A stretch of 64,000 bases of DNA, taken from assembly GCA_014706295.1 (NCBI GenBank), contig JACSVZ010000001.1, positions 86,674,237-86,738,236 of the forward strand, read 5' to 3'. A model generated the notes under the pieces. It saw only the letters and a program-made list of their open reading frames with translations. It was not told where the DNA came from and did no database searches. This stretch comes from Lycocorax pyrrhopterus obiensis (lineage: Eukaryota; Chordata; Aves; Passeriformes; Paradisaeidae). A program made the translations under genes and the position numbers. Below, piece after piece: positions 24,533 to 38,089 of the stretch. Every line of letters begins with the position of its first letter. The stretch's first letter is position 1.

Positions 24533-26138
24533 CTGTGAAAGTCCACAGCAATGGGGAGAGGAGAATTTTTTCAAACTAGGATGTTTCTCAAAGTTTTTTC
24601 AGCTCTTGAAAACACAAGGACTGGGAAGGAGAACATTAGTTCAAGAGATAAGAAGACTGGAAAGTGAGAAGGATCAAATCAAAACCACCTTCAGTTTATC
24701 TCTCGAGATCATGGAGAGAAGAGATGCTTGTCTAAAAGACAGAAATGGTATTACTAAGCATGAAGAAAAAAAACAGCAGAAAACCATCTTTATGGTTTTT
24801 TATTTTCCAAGATAGGGCAAATATATGTTGTCTTCCCATTGCAAAAGAGCAATTGAAAGGCATTATCTCAATTTTAATAGCTTCTGGTAATAATTCCTTG
24901 ATTCTGAACATATAATATTCAGGAAAAAGAACAAGTATAGCGAGTCCAAGAAGGGGGAGAACACACTTTTTCATTGTGATTAATATCCTACTGTTGCTTA
25001 CATATGGTCCATATTGAGTGAATGGACAAAGGTACTCAGCCTTGAAATCAGTGTGCAAACATAGCCTTAATTAGGTGGTTGGAAGGTCCGATTTGCCTGG
25101 CACCTTTTTTTTTTTTTCCTGATTGAACCTTCCTATAAAGTCAAGGGACAATACTAGTAGTGTCATGTATTTACACTCCATAAATAAATTTTGTCTCTGG
25201 TTTTTGACCAGAAAGCAAATAGAGGAACCCAAAGCATATCAGATGATGTCTCAACTGGCTTACTTTTTAATGGTTATAATGTCTTATTTCTGTGAAACAA
25301 AGGAAGGTAATCCTTATTGGTACATGCTGCCCACAGAATATCTGAAGTCCCTGTCTGTTGCTCCTGATTAACTTTCTTCACAGAAGGAATTCCGTAAGGA
25401 ATGATGCTAAAAGCCCAGGGGTAGGTACTGGGGCAGGGGGGCAATACTCGACAGTGTCACCAGCCTACTTGAAAGAAAAATGTATCATCTGCATGTGTGC
25501 AGGGGACAGATGGGGATTTAACTGTGTCTGGTTTGTGTGCACCTCATGTTTATCATAAATCCTAATGCTTCCCTTCATCACTGAGCTCTGCTAACCCCAG
25601 AGACACTTACCTATGTTTAACGGTCTCATTGTAGCTCTTTTTCTCATCTTTCTTTCCAAGCTTTGTATCCACACATGTGGGGAGAACACCCATAATTTAT
25701 TTCTTCTCTCTTCTCTCTCCCCTTTTATGTTAAAAAAATGAGGGCTAAGGAAAGAACTTGAAAAGGAGGGGAAAAGGAATATATTCCTTCAATTAAAACC
25801 ATGATGAAAACGAAATCACACATACAAGTATGATTCATTCAGACATATTCTTGCTCTGTCTGGATCCTCCTGTTTTCTCGTTTATAGGCAGAAAAATTAT
25901 TCCATACAGTTCCCAATACTTTTCAAACAGTAAGACTGTAAGTATTGCTTTTCCTTGTTAGCTAGTGTATCTTCTGTAAGGCTTGTTGTTTGACTAATTT
26001 TGGTAAAATGAAGAAACAACTCAGAATGTCCTTCTTTTAGGAAAGAGGATAGTTTTTTCAAACACTGTACCATGCTCTTATCTTGTGTTTTTGCACAACA
26101 GTGGTCAGAATGCACAGAGTTATACCCTCACTCTTTAA

Positions 26139-26270
26139 AAAACAATAAATAATAATAAGATAATAAGATAAAATAAATAATAAAGCAAAATATTAGTAAC
26201 AAAATAATAATAAAAATATGGATTTTTAAAAAAAAAGCTTAAAAATTAATAATAAAATAGAAAAGCAAAC
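26139..26270. repeat. AAT/AATA-rich low-complexity tract
   Basis: About 130 bp of imperfect AATA, AAT and AAGATAAT units, ending with A runs. Almost no G or C. It is probably a decayed trinucleotide/tetranucleotide array. Confidence 0.85.
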
Positions 26271-29200
26271 GTTAACTGTCTCACCCATTGACTTCAGACT
26301 TTGAGTAACCTACTAGTCTGATTCTGTCTTCTGCAGAGCATCTTCTCTGCAGCACAATGATGTAAAATAAATTACTTGTCTAAAGAATTTGAGGTCACCA
26401 GAGAAACAGCACCATGTAAATGCGTCATATCATGAGACAGGGGAATAATCATGAATAGTTATAATAGCTCAAATAAATCAGTATGGAAAAATAATACTGT
26501 GAACAGCTAGACCAGCAAAAAAATAGCTCCAATGACTTGGTGCCTCTTTCATCTTGAGTGATGGAAATTTATAAAAACACAATGAAACATAAAACATTCA
26601 CCCCATGGCTTCTTTTCTTTGGAGAACAACGACTTTTGGATGCAATTAAAGGCAGAGGCCTGGAAATTTTGCACTGCGTTTTCATGTGCATGAAGTTTTG
26701 TGTCTCTAGTATATCTCCCTCTGCTTAATGAAATATTCTTTAAAAATATTGTAAAAGTGCCTTTTTCATTTTTTCATTCAGTAGTCACTAAAAATTGCTG
26801 ATATTAGTTCCCTCCTAATCACGTGTATTACAAGGCAAAGCCTGAAAGAAGGCTGAAACATGATATAAAATGTGCTAATTTGATAATGAACAGCAATGCA
26901 CAATATGTCTTCTGTGCATTTTTCTCATATAATTCCTCTTGATCCCTTGGCATATCAAGTGCCAAATGAAGCAGCTGAGTTAATTTTAATTCCCTTCTCT
27001 CCTTTTCTTGTGATATTTTTCTTTTGGTCTTCTCAGAAATTTTCAGTTGTGTCTGTAGCTGGTTTTGATTCTGTAACAGCAAATGTTTCCTAGTGTCAGG
27101 TGTGGATCAGAACAGCAGTAGTGTCTGCATGCACTGTCCAGCCCATCACAAGAAATTTTGGGCCCTGGAGCTTTCAGTGGTGTTTGAGCAAATCATGTAG
27201 CCTATGTACCCCAGGAGGCAACATTTCCACTTTATTCAACTTCACAAGCATAAGATGAAGGTGGCTGTCAAATGGGGTACTGAAATTCAGTGTCTCCAGC
27301 AAATCACCCCGGTACGTCTTAGAAGCAGAGAATACTCTGTCCTGCTTTTTCTGTCAGTGTCTGGCTTCCGGCAATCTGTCAGCACTACCCACATTTGGGC
27401 ACAATTTGGAGTCTGTAGAATAGCTAAAACTCTATAGTAACCAGCTGCAATGAAGAGTAAGTGGAGGCAATCACAGGAAACGTTTTTCTCCACTGCATTT
27501 AAGGCTCTGTGTTCCTTTCCAGGTTACTTGCATCCCTAGAAATGACTAACATGGAAGAGTCTCCAAACATGCAGATGGCCTCAAGGCTCTATCTTGTGGA
27601 GGGATCTTGAAATAAAAGGAATCAAAAATATGGTGGATATAAGCCTTAATGTGGCAAGTTCTTCTTGGGGCAGCTTCTGTCATAGTACGAGAGCTACTTG
27701 ATCATCGTGCAAATATCACGTGATACCGCCAGTCTCTGACCACTTGTCCCTGAGTACATAGTGGCAATTACTTCTACCATCACTTGGGAGTATGACCTTA
27801 AATTCAGTGGAAAAGCATGTCCCTTAGACCAGACTCTTCATCTCATCACCCTGCAAAGTAGATAAAATTTTACAGACTGGTGGTAGGAATGTGAATGCCA
27901 CACTCTATTTCCCTATGGTCCCATGTGCTCATAATACATTATTGGGAGTTTGTCAGTGAATGTGTGGGAATATTTTTAGCATGTATAACAGGCACCCTTA
28001 TTTTCTCTGGAAAAATACTTGATTTCACGTAAGACTACACAAAATTTAGAATTACTTGGAAGGGTGTTAAGTTCTTAATTGTTAGAATAACAGAAGTATG
28101 GCACTGTAATTCTTCACCCAAGAATATGCCTCGGAACCATCATCAGGGCATTGTGGACCTTGGAAAGATCAAATCAGCTGCACAGAACTCAGCCGTGTGA
28201 ACTTATGGATGTTTTATTCAAGCCTGTAAATGGGTTCCTATAAAAGTTCGCTAGCTCTCTCTGTGAGGGTGATCTTTCTAACACATGCATTGTAACTGAC
28301 AAATGGCAAATAAAAGACGGGCCAACACAGAGAAGGATTCGTGGTGTGGTCTGAGGAGTTGGCAGCAAAGAGTGGGAAGTACCATCCTTTGTTCCCAATT
28401 GCACTTCTTAGTTGTGTAGCAAATCAACGGTAATGAAAAGTCTTGCAAGACAGGCTTGGCATAAAATTTAATGATTGAGTTTCCGTTCCAAGGAATGAAA
28501 CTACAGGACATCCCAAAACCACTGAACATACGTAACAGTCAATGCAAAGGAAAGGATCATAGCCATGTTATTTTGCACAGCTGGTACCATTTGGCAATGT
28601 ATGTGAGCTGTATTTTCTCCCTAAATGTCAAACATACTACAATTTGTTAAAATCTTGGCCTCAGCAGAATCAGACCAAAGCTCCCTTTACCCTCAGGAAT
28701 GCTTACAAATGTCTCCCAAGAAGCAGCAAAACTTGATGAGGAGTCAAGTGCAAACACTGAAAAAGCAATCAGAATGTGGCCCCAGTGCAAAGTGAACAAC
28801 AATTTTTGTCTGTTATGGAAAAAAGTTTACACCTCTAGTAAGTATGGCCTCCGCTAAACAACTACAGTCCAAACTTTGTTACAACCCATCCAAATATTTC
28901 AACTTCATATTCTGGTACATCTTTTCCTATTTCTGGCAGCTTTTCCTATTACCCACTTCACATAAAAAGAAGACTAATGACAGGCCTGAAGACACAAGAG
29001 CCAGTGTGCATCAGTGTAGTATATATGCTCTTGATGATAAGGATGATGACACAAAGGTTTCATCATTCCCATTAAAACAGACATGTAAAGTATGCTAACT
29101 TGGTTCAAAACCAACTATAAACCAAAATTATTTGTGTAGGGTAGAAAGGAAAGCACTGAATGACATTCTGCAGAATCTATCCCTCCATGGTTATTCCAAA

Positions 29201-29511
29201 GGTAGAAGCAAACGGAAAAACATGGTCTGACCAAGCCCACTTTTCACCTTATGCTTTATTCTTTACACTAGAAAGAATAGATTCACAGAGTATAATTCTG
29301 ACTAGTCTGACATCCTTCCCCATAGCTTGTTTCTTTGTTGCATCTTTTCCAAAGTTTCTTTTCCAAAGTTTCATTTTAAATGCGAAATATTTTGGCCTGT
29401 GTCTAGATTGCCCTATATTTCAGTAACTGTAGCTTTTCACTCTGCTTTTTAGCTCTTAGGTCTCCCAGACTGCTTTATCTAAAATGTTTCTGCCAAAGAT
29501 TTCCTATAATT

Positions 29512-29985
29512 AGAGGGTCGTGTAGATTGGAAGGGACCTCAGAGGGTCTCCAGTCCAAGCTCCTGCTCACAGCTGGGTCAACATTGAATTGAGAACAGAT
29601 TATTTAGGGCTTCCTCTAGTTCGGCCTTCAGAATCTCAATGGATGGAGGCCCCACAATTTATTTGGGCTTAAATATCTCATGCTGGATTTTTTTTCCCTT
29701 TAATCCAGATGGATCCTTCCCTGTCATGCATCACAACTTGGCTCTGTCTTCTTAACAAACTTGCCCAGAAGTGCTGTAAGGCAGCTATGAAATCCCTGCT
29801 GAGTATCCAGGCTGAACAAAAGCAGCTCTCTCAGCCTTTCCTCGTACAGCATGTGCTCCAACCTCCTCCAACCTCCTGATCACCTTGGTGGCCTATGTTG
29901 GACTCCCTGAAGTTTGTCAACAGCCTTCTTTTGTTAGGGGCCCAGCTGGATGCAGTATTCCAGATGTAGATGGATGTGCGCCGAG
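29512..29985 (-). mobile_element. CR1 LINE, older subfamily, minus strand
   Basis: On the plus strand: ATTGGAAGGGACCTCAGAGG, CCAGTCCAAGCTCCTGCTCA, CTGAACAAAAGCAGCTCTCT, CCTCGTACAGCATGTGCTCC, TGATCACCTTGGTGGCC and CAGCTGGATGCAGTATTCCA. This is the CR1 3' region in antisense. It differs in the 3'UTR (a three-part GGAGGCCCC block) from other copies here and is more diverged, with T-run insertions near 29690. Its terminal octamer repeat has been lost. Confidence 0.88.
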
Positions 29986-32900
29986 AAATGGGAAAAAAGT
30001 ACTTCTGATATATTAATTTTCCTCTTATTCCAATAACTTTTTTTTCCCCCGGCTTCAAATCTGGTTGGGTTTTTGTTTGTTTTTTGTGGGGGTTTTTTTT
30101 GGAAAATATCTCCCCAAACAATGTAGTAGACATTTGCCCTAAAATGCATGTTTGCTACTATTTACTTTATTTGCTTTTTGCATTAATTTTCTCTGATTTC
30201 TCTTGCCATTATTTTTCTTCCCTTTTTAATTTTGCATTATCTTCCACTCTTTGTCAGAGATTTTCTTCTGGGTTTTGTTTTTTTATTATTACTATTATTA
30301 TGTTTCCAGGGCTTTTCTGTACCAACCTCTGTACCTCTAAAATAGCAAATTTTGGAGTAGTTACATGAACCATCCTCTGCCATCCAACAATCTTGTTTAT
30401 TTCTGAGTATTTACCCTCTAAGTTTAAATATCCTCAGCATTCTCCAACAAGCAGCATCCAACTCACAACATTCTCAATATGTTGAGAATACAAACTTGTA
30501 TTTTCCTCTTCATATCCCTGGATCTCAAATAGTACCTTGTGGAAGGAGTTTCATGTGGAGCTGGCTATGGAAAATGTCAAGTTTCTTGATGGAAGCAGGA
30601 GGCTGTCCAGTTAAGGAGAGAGAATTCCAGCTTTCTACTCAGCAGAAGGCTTGGGGACTGCAGTTCCTAAGTAGACATGGGGGTTTGAAGTACTACAATT
30701 TCTCCCCACCAAAACACTGCCGAAGCAGGCAGGAAAGTAATTAGGCCTAGTGTGCTTTAATTACTTTTCCCATTTTTTAATTTTTTTAAACTTCAGGGGT
30801 GCTGGCAACCAGTGTAATAAAGGGAAGTATCTTTTTCAGCAACACATCTTCTTCCATGTGTCCCCGCACGGTAAACAGATGAGGAGGTAACCAAATACTT
30901 GCTGGGATACTGCTCATTATTGTGTTCTTAGCTAAATTACACACATAATATATTTCCAAAGTTTAGTTTAATGGGATTGTGAGTGGCCTCAGGGTCAGAA
31001 GAATATCCCAGTAAACAAGAAGATTCTTGTATCTGTTATTGTCTTTATAGATATATTTTTAGAATTGCAGCTTGCTAGTAAATGAGACATCTGCAGATAA
31101 GAGATGCTTTTGGTGGTAAAACTGAGTTTTGACCTCACTATTCCATGATTGTTTGATCTTAGCTCAACAGGAGTAAGTGGGAACACATTGGGTAGCAAAA
31201 CCCAGTGCTGAGTTTTGATTTATGTTTTCCGAACTTTACTTTTGCACATCAGCTTTGAGAGAAGGAGGCTGAAGACCTTTGCAGTAGTTACTTTCTGGTC
31301 ATGAAATCACGGTCAGTATTTATAATACTGAATCTACGGTTTGTAATTGCCTTTGGGTTCAATGAAGGACAGAGCCTGGAAGGAGTCTGTTTGCCCATTC
31401 ATTATTGTATCACCATATGTTCTCAAATTCCCTGTCTCTTTCTTTCCCATTTGGAAAACAACGATAGAAACCTTGCCAGTTCTTGAGATCTGCAGCTGAA
31501 AATCTCTGAATATTGGTTTGATTTTGCCTATCACATCCTGCTGCCAAGGGAATGATCTAAGAAGAGAGGCAGCACCTTTGCATATTCTCTGAACACATTT
31601 TGCTTGAAAAGATTCCCAGTTACTGGTAGTTCATCCCTCTGCCATTTTGTCTCATCTTCCACCATCTTGTCTCACAAAAGGCAATATTAGGAAAGGGAGC
31701 ACTGGAGGAGAGAAATGTAGACAGGGAAAGCAAAAAGGTTAATTAACAAGTTAGAAAAGTGAGTGGATGTTTTTGTTGCCTTTTCTCTTTCAAAGTAGGG
31801 CACCTGTTGAGCTGTGAAGCTTGACAAGGAGCAAGCAGGGGGAAAAAAACAACAGCTCTGTTCCTTTGTACTGGTTCTTTCAGTATTCTGCTTGAAATTC
31901 GAGTGGCTGCTGGAAAGAAGCACTTCACTCTGTTCTTCTCTATTTCTTTGTGCCCCTGTTTGTCATCATCAGGGGAAGGGAGAATAAAGACTGAAAGAAA
32001 GGATGAAGAACAATTGGAGATCACAGGGATGAAACCCTCAGACTGCACCTGCAAGACCAGATTGTGAACACTGGTTTCATCTTCCTCACCAGTTTGGGAT
32101 AACAAAACACATACACAGAGATGGAGTACAGTTATGTGCCTGCAAACTCTTTGATTAAGTTTCTAGTATTTCCTAGCTTAAAAACTGGTTCTTCCCCTTC
32201 CTTCCTGCAGTTTCAGCACCTTTGGTAACCAAAATTGCTGCCAACATGCCGGTATTTTACTTTTTCTGAAAAAAATTGACTGTGAAGAACTTCCTGATAT
32301 ATCCCTAAGAAAGGAGCTTGGCAGGGATTACAAAAAAATTAGCAAAAGAAAAGAAAACATTGGTGAAGACATGTTCTGGAAAAAAAGTTTTGCAAAGCCT
32401 TTTACTGATAGCAAGGGCAATAAACACCTTGAGTCTCAGGCACATGTGGGAACAGGGGCTGTGCATACATTTCTCCCCGGCCTTTTTCCCCTCCACTTTT
32501 CAGCTTCTCACATACACATTGTCAATTTTTCCTATGTCTGCAGAAGAATAACACACAGCTGAATTTTCAGGATCTGAACATAGTGCTTTTTCCTTGCAGA
32601 AGCCATAGAAATTCTTTTTCACCTCCATTATATCTTATTAGGGAAAGAGACTCAGCCATTACCAATATTAATGCCACACAAAAGCCTCTGGGAACCTGTG
32701 AAGTAAAGAAATACAAGATCCCCCCAAAAAGCTGGTCAATGTCAGCACAAATTACTTTTTTTGCGAAGGCTTCAGGAAGAAAGAAGGATCCTCCTAACAA
32801 ACAAACCGTATTCATTTCATTCCTCTTCTGTAATTGCACTCTCTTTTTATAGTCTGTCCCAAGCCTTTCAACCAGACAGGTTAGATAATAGTTCAGATTG

Positions 32901-33151
32901 TTACAAAATTGTCTGTTTTCTTTCCAAACTGTTTCACCCACCTGTTTTTCCAAAGTTTTAGCTCTACTGAGTTATTGATAAAACATCAAACTCAGCCCAA
33001 ATTCTTCTGTAAACTTGGAGAGCATGTGTAGTAAATTATTCAGCACACTTCTGTTTTCAAGCTGTCCCACTCAGGAAGTAGCTGATCATTCTTTATTCTC
33101 TGATTAATAGATGCCTATTGGGAAGATTGTGTTATGTGCTGCAGTTAAAAC
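29986..33151. other. Unique sequence, no gene seen
   Basis: It starts with a T/G-rich low-complexity stretch (30030-30105), then has AT-rich unique DNA. No exon, RNA gene or repeat is recognisable in about 3.2 kb. Confidence 0.5.
30030..30105. repeat. T/G-rich low-complexity tract
   Basis: Runs of T broken by CCCCC, GGG and GGGGG. Directly 3' of the CR1 copy, with no further structure seen. Confidence 0.6.
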
Positions 33152-33325
33152 CACAGAATCATTTGGGTTGGAAAAGACCTCTAAGATCACCCAGTCCAAC
33201 AATTAACCTAACACTAAATGTGTCTTCCCCCACTAAACCATGTCCCTAAGCACCACATCTACATGTCTTTTAAATCTCTCCAAGGCTGGTGAATCAACCA
33301 CTTCCCTGGGCAGCCTATGCCAGTA
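33152..33325 (-). mobile_element. CR1 LINE fragment, minus strand
   Basis: The plus strand reads CACAGAATCATTTGGGTTGG, AAAGACCTCTAAGATCACC, CAGTCCAACAATTAACCTAA, ACTAAACCATGTCCCTAAG and CTTCCCTGGGCAGCCTATGC. Only the 3'UTR is present, of the 'aaccatgtccctaagcacc' type. It is truncated at about 33325 and followed by an A-rich (AAAC) stretch at 33349-33384. Confidence 0.92.
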
Positions 33326-35105
33326 TATTAGGATTTAGCTCTGCTCCATTAAAAACAAACAAAGAAACAAACCCCAACAAAACAGCTTAGCCCCTCTCTT
33401 TGGAAATACTGTGTCAGATTCCTGTTGGAATGCAATCTGTAGTAGAGAGGGGCTGTATATTGAAGGCCCTTGGACTGAGTGTTTCAAAGACCGAACTATG
33501 AGAATCAAGGGCCCTCTTGTCTTTCCCCACCAGTTTTACATCACTGAAATTTCACTGGTTTCGGTGAAACCATTCATGATTTATGTCACTTAATTAAGAA
33601 AAGAATGAGGCCAGTAATTTCTCATTCTGCACAAGGGTAGGGGCTTCAATGAAGCGTCCTGAATAGCAAAATAGGTACTTCTGGAAGGATAAAATATAGG
33701 CACATACCATTATGCTTCCTTATAACTAATAAAAGCCTGATACTTCTGGTAAAATATGCAAATAGCCATTTCCCTCTGAGAAAAGCTTAGTTAAGAAAAA
33801 TGATCCCTCTTAGCTCCTTGGTCAGATCATCTGGTAGCCCCTGAAGTTCTTGTGATAAGGACATGAATCAGAGAGTCACACCCGCCTGTGCTTTTCAGCA
33901 GTCATTTCAGCAGAATTGCTAAGTAGCTCAACTGCTTTGCTGGCTGGAGCAAGATAAATCAAACCATCAGGTGAGGGATTCTGCTAAATCTAAATGTTCA
34001 GGACTGCATAAGATTTTTGGGAGATAAAAAAAAAGATACTGCTGCAGCTCAGTTTCAGTTTGAAACTGGATGTAGCTTTGCATTTAGTGGAGTTAATTTC
34101 TAGTTTTCTTTGGTGTAGAGGACCCATGAGGACAGGAAATCTTGCTGACTGTGTGCCATGTAGCCCAGTCTTAAACCATAGACATAAGTGGCAATAAAAG
34201 ATGTTTAGTGGGATGGTGTGAGTGAAGCAACTATAATAGTCTCAGGCTTACTGATATCTGTATACGGCCTAGATAGTATGTTATACTGAATCCAAAAATA
34301 TAAGAGCACTCCTCAAGCCTTGAAAAAGGCTTAAAACTTCCACGTGATTAAATTATTATTTCTGCTTTAAAGATGATGCGTATAGACTAATTGATTTGTC
34401 CAGCAGAGAGGAACACAACCCAGGTGACCACCTCCATATTCCTGTACTTTAACTACAAGGACACTACATACGTTGCAATTAGATTAGATGATATGCAAAA
34501 TAGACCCCTTCACAATCTTCTTCAGCTATTGTTAGCTTCTTTATGCTGCCATGCCAAACGGTTGGGGTTGCTTATTTCACAGTCACCAAAAGACCGCCCC
34601 CCCCCCCCCAAAAAAAAAAAGGTGCACTTGCACTGACAGAGTTTTAATATTCAAAATAAATAATGAGTTTCTGTCATGTGGAAACAAAAAACTAATGATA
34701 CAGTGAAAGGCTACATTTCCATAACTCTTACTTGCATCTACATATTTCCCATTTGAAAGTCAATGGGAATCGTGTGGCTAAGTGCTATGTGACTCTGAGA
34801 AACACAAAGGCAGCCTGCCTCCTCCTTGGCAGCCACAGCTCTGTCCTCCCGCTGAGGAATCACCTATGTGATTTGCATCTGATTTCCTTGCTAACCTGCA
34901 AGAGAACTGGAGCCAAACAGGAGGAGATGCACCAACAGGACCTGAATATTTAGCAGCATGAGAAGGGGGAGTAATTGATTCCCGTTTTGGGCATGCTGGT
35001 GTAGCTCCTTTTTGCACAGTCAGGAGGGAAATGGAGTTGAGTTAAGCTAATATATTCATCAGCTGTTGGCTTCTCCAGAGGAGACTTTTAACCCTATAAA
35101 CATCT
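33326..35105. other. Unique sequence, no gene seen
   Basis: Separates two minus-strand CR1 fragments of the same type. It holds the poly-C/poly-A run listed at 34597. No gene evidence. Confidence 0.5.
34597..34620. repeat. Poly-C then poly-A junction
   Basis: Thirteen Cs immediately followed by eleven As. Such a junction is prone to replication slippage and sequencing error, so its exact length should be treated as uncertain. Confidence 0.9.
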
Positions 35106-35330
35106 TAGAATCATATAATCACAAAATGTTTAGGTTGGAAAAAACCTCTAAGACCATCAAGTCCAACCATTAACCTGACACTGCCATGTCCACCACTAAA
35201 CCATGTCTTAAAATGCCACATCTGCCAGTCTTTTAAAAATGTCCGGGGATGGTGACTGCACCACTTCTCTGGGCAGCCTGTTCCAGTGCTTGAAAACCCT
35301 TTTGAAAAAGAAATTTTTCCTAACAATTAT
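35106..35330 (-). mobile_element. CR1 LINE fragment, about 225 bp, minus strand
   Basis: The plus strand reads AGAATCATATAATCACAAAA, GTTGGAAAAAACCTCTAAG, TCAAGTCCAACCATTAACC, CACTAAACCATGTCTTAAA, CTTCTCTGGGCAGCCTGTTC and GAAATTTTTCCTAACAATTA. It has the same 3'UTR type as 33152-33325 and includes the tail repeat (AGAATCATATAATCA). It is 5'-truncated just after the ORF2 stop region. Confidence 0.93.
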
Positions 35331-36059
35331 GATCTAATTCTTCAGGCTTCAGGTAAACCCTTAACATATGGAAATCTACTTTTCCATCTATATCAGGCTG
35401 ACCAAAAGTACACTTCAACAGTGGGGCGATATTCTCTAATAGTAGATGGTTAAATAATAACATGGCTGCTTGGATGCTTTTCTAGTGCGTATAGCTGGCT
35501 TGGTGCCACTGGAGTTCCTTCATCCCTGTAAGGCAGAATAAGAAGATGAGCAAATATTCACTATATAGATAAGCAAACTAATGCCAGAATTTGGTTCTAC
35601 TCTCTGCAATATCATTTCAAGTAATGTCAAGCTGGTTCTTTGAAGGTGCACTCTCAACTTGTTTATTTTTTCATTCATTAAAGGAAAAACAGTTTTTAAC
35701 TGTGCATGCTTTGTCCTGATTTCTTTAGTACCATTTGATTAAGAAAAAGAGCAAAAGTGTTTAAAGCTTATTTCAGTTCTTTTGAAAGCTCTGAAGAGTA
35801 AGGGAGAAATACATTAAATCCCTGCTGTTCCAGGGAAGTCTAACCAGTCACAGGCTTTCTCAATTACTAGAGTCCTCTGCCGAGGGCCACACTAGTCTTA
35901 CAGTCTATCTGGTTGCACCAGGAAAAAAAAAAAAAAAAAAAAAGAATTACCAAGATTTGTGCAATGCACAGATAAACACCAAAAAATCTGGGTTTAGGCT
36001 TCTTTTTTCAATAATTAGGTTCACATAATCTCACTGTTCTCACGTGAGTAATGTGGCAT
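35331..36059. other. Spacer between inverted CR1 fragments
   Basis: About 730 bp of unique DNA lying between a minus-strand and a plus-strand CR1 3' end of the same type. It contains a 21-A run. No gene evidence. Confidence 0.55.
35923..35943. repeat. Poly-A run, 21 A
   Basis: An uninterrupted run of 21 A. No retrocopy body is recognisable 5' of it, so it is listed as a homopolymer rather than a poly-A tail. Confidence 0.92.
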
Positions 36060-36158
36060 TCACGGACATGGTTTACTAGTGGACTTGGCAGGGCGGGGTT
36101 AATGGTTGGACTTGATGATCTTAGAAATCTTTTCCAACCTAAATGACTTCATGATTCT
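36060..36158 (+). mobile_element. CR1 LINE 3' end, 99 bp
   Basis: TTCACGGACATGGTTTACTA (start of the piece), GGTTAATGGTTGGACTTGAT, then TTTTCCAACCTAAATGACTT and CATGATTCT. It is the plus-strand counterpart of the fragment at 35106 and forms an inverted pair with it across about 730 bp. Confidence 0.92.
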
Positions 36159-37345
36159 CTTTCCCTTTTTGTCAATGTGTCAATGCCCCTGCTACCACTT
36201 CTCAGTCAAATAACAGTCCCAAAGGTTGTTTGGGTCCTGCAGTGAAGGTGACCCTCTGGATAATCTAAGCCAGGGGGGCTCAGGAAGAGCTCACCACTTG
36301 CAAGAGAGAAGTGTGAAATCTCAGGAGAGGCTGAAAGTGTGTCTCCAGCTGGAGTCTGCTCGTTTCTAGACACACCAATAACTAATTACAGGACACAGCC
36401 CCATGGAAAAATATGTGTCTATCAATTTCTATTAAAATCGGCTTTCCTGGCCTTAATGCTGCAGTGGACCTCGAGGCAGGATACGCACAAGCCATTGAGT
36501 TTGTTAAGGCTATGGTTTTAACTTCTGTGAAACACAAACATCTGATTACTTCCTAGGGTGTTCTGAGTGATGAGAAATTAATTTTTCGCAAATGTTTTGC
36601 AATCCCAGGAGTTACACAGATGGGAAACCTTATCATTCATAATGTAGGGCCCCCTGACACAGAAAACTCTTCTGCCATTCTTAATCCATTTTCTAATTCA
36701 GCACCATTACAATTTCAAAATCAACATGCATTTATAAAATAACTTGAGTGACAATCAGGACTGCTATGGACCTTCAGGTTAGCAATTAAGGAACTATTAG
36801 CAATGTGGATTTAGTAATTTAAGTTGTTTGTGGTTAGTGTTGGTTTCGTTGGGGGTTTTTCTATGTTTTAATTCAGCAGATGTAAAACCAACAAGCGTTT
36901 AGCCATGAAAAAGGGAATTTGAGGTTCCTGCTTGAAAATGTAACATAGTGGCTTCAGGTCTTACTGACTGATTAAGCTCAGCTGCTGGAGGATGCTGGAT
37001 TATCATGTCACAGGGCTGCCTCTTCTAAGGCTCCTTGTAGGGCCACAAAAGATTAAAAGAAAGATGAGGAGAGGGCAATTTCACTGCATTTAAACCAGTC
37101 TGCTTTATTCATTATTCAAGTGGCTGAGTTGTCCGTGAAATTTTCAAGTAGCGATTTCCTGGGGAAAAAAATCATTCTGTTTAGCTTTTCTATTTTATGT
37201 TTCATTTTAACCTTCTATCCTTATTTCCCTTGATTTTAAAGCATAAATACATGCTTCCTTGCTTCTTTGGGAGTGAAGTGCACCTTACTCTGAAACACTC
37301 CTTTAGTACAAGTGATCAGTTTTACCCAAATGCTGCTACTGCTAA
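36159..37345. other. Unique sequence, no gene seen
   Basis: Non-coding DNA between two plus-strand CR1 tails. Nothing recognisable. Confidence 0.55.
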
Positions 37346-37428
37346 AAGGGTCCCTGTCCATGGCAGGGAGGTTGCAAATAGAGATGGTCTTTAAGGTCCT
37401 GTCCAACCTGAACCATTCTGTGATTCTG
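37346..37428 (+). mobile_element. CR1 LINE 3' tail, 83 bp
   Basis: GTCCCTGTCCATGGCAGGGA, GATGGTCTTTAAGGTCCTGT, CCAACCTGAACCATTCTGTG and ATTCTG. Only the terminal 3'UTR remains, of the 'tccctgcccatggcaggg' type. Confidence 0.9.
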
Positions 37429-38089
37429 ATTTTCTTAATTTTATTTTATCATCCAAGCTCGCTGCTGGTGAACAAAGGATGTTAAGCAATCAAGGAAGCT
37501 TGCCTTGAGGAGCAGGGGACCTGTCTTCTGAGCCAAGGAGAGAGTCTCCAGAGCAGCAAGGACAATATAAATTGCAGCCTTGCGATCTGGGTTGGCATAG
37601 GTTGGTGGCCTTTGTGGCAAGCAATCCATTATCAATTAAAGTGCTATTGTCAATGAAGGTCCTGTGCTACACTCAGACCCTGCCATGGGACAGATTACCC
37701 AGCACCAGTGAGAAAGATGTTGGGGGTTGGTTCCCTCGTACACACATGGGGTTCTGTAAGATTTGTCATTGCAGGAACGTCTCTCACATAAGGGTTTGGC
37801 AGCAAAGGGAAGGCTTTGCCTTTTGGTGGTGTGTTCAGAGCACCAGAGAATTCATCTTTCTGATTACTGCACCATCAAAATGTCCTCCTGAGGCTCAAGG
37901 GAGAAGGTGCACCATGAACTACAGGCATGTCTCCCTCTCACACTCCCTTTGAGCTCTGACAGCTCATTTCACTTCTCCCTGGACTGGCAGCAGGCAGTGA
38001 GAAGAGGCTGACTTCCCCTATCACCTTTTTCTTTGATGAACTCCTTTCAGCCTTGAAAGACATCACCTTTGGGTGAAATGACCAGTGAA

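Larger units (their letters stand above)
22737..29511. other. Long unique stretch with simple repeats, no gene
   Basis: About 6.8 kb without recognised CR1 or LTR sequence. It holds several simple repeats listed separately and otherwise AT-rich non-coding DNA. I found no exon-like frame. Confidence 0.5.

Noticed and set aside
35923..35943. Poly-A run as the tail of a processed pseudogene
   Set aside because: The sequence 5' of it shows no recognisable transcript-derived body or open frame, and no target-site duplication was seen.
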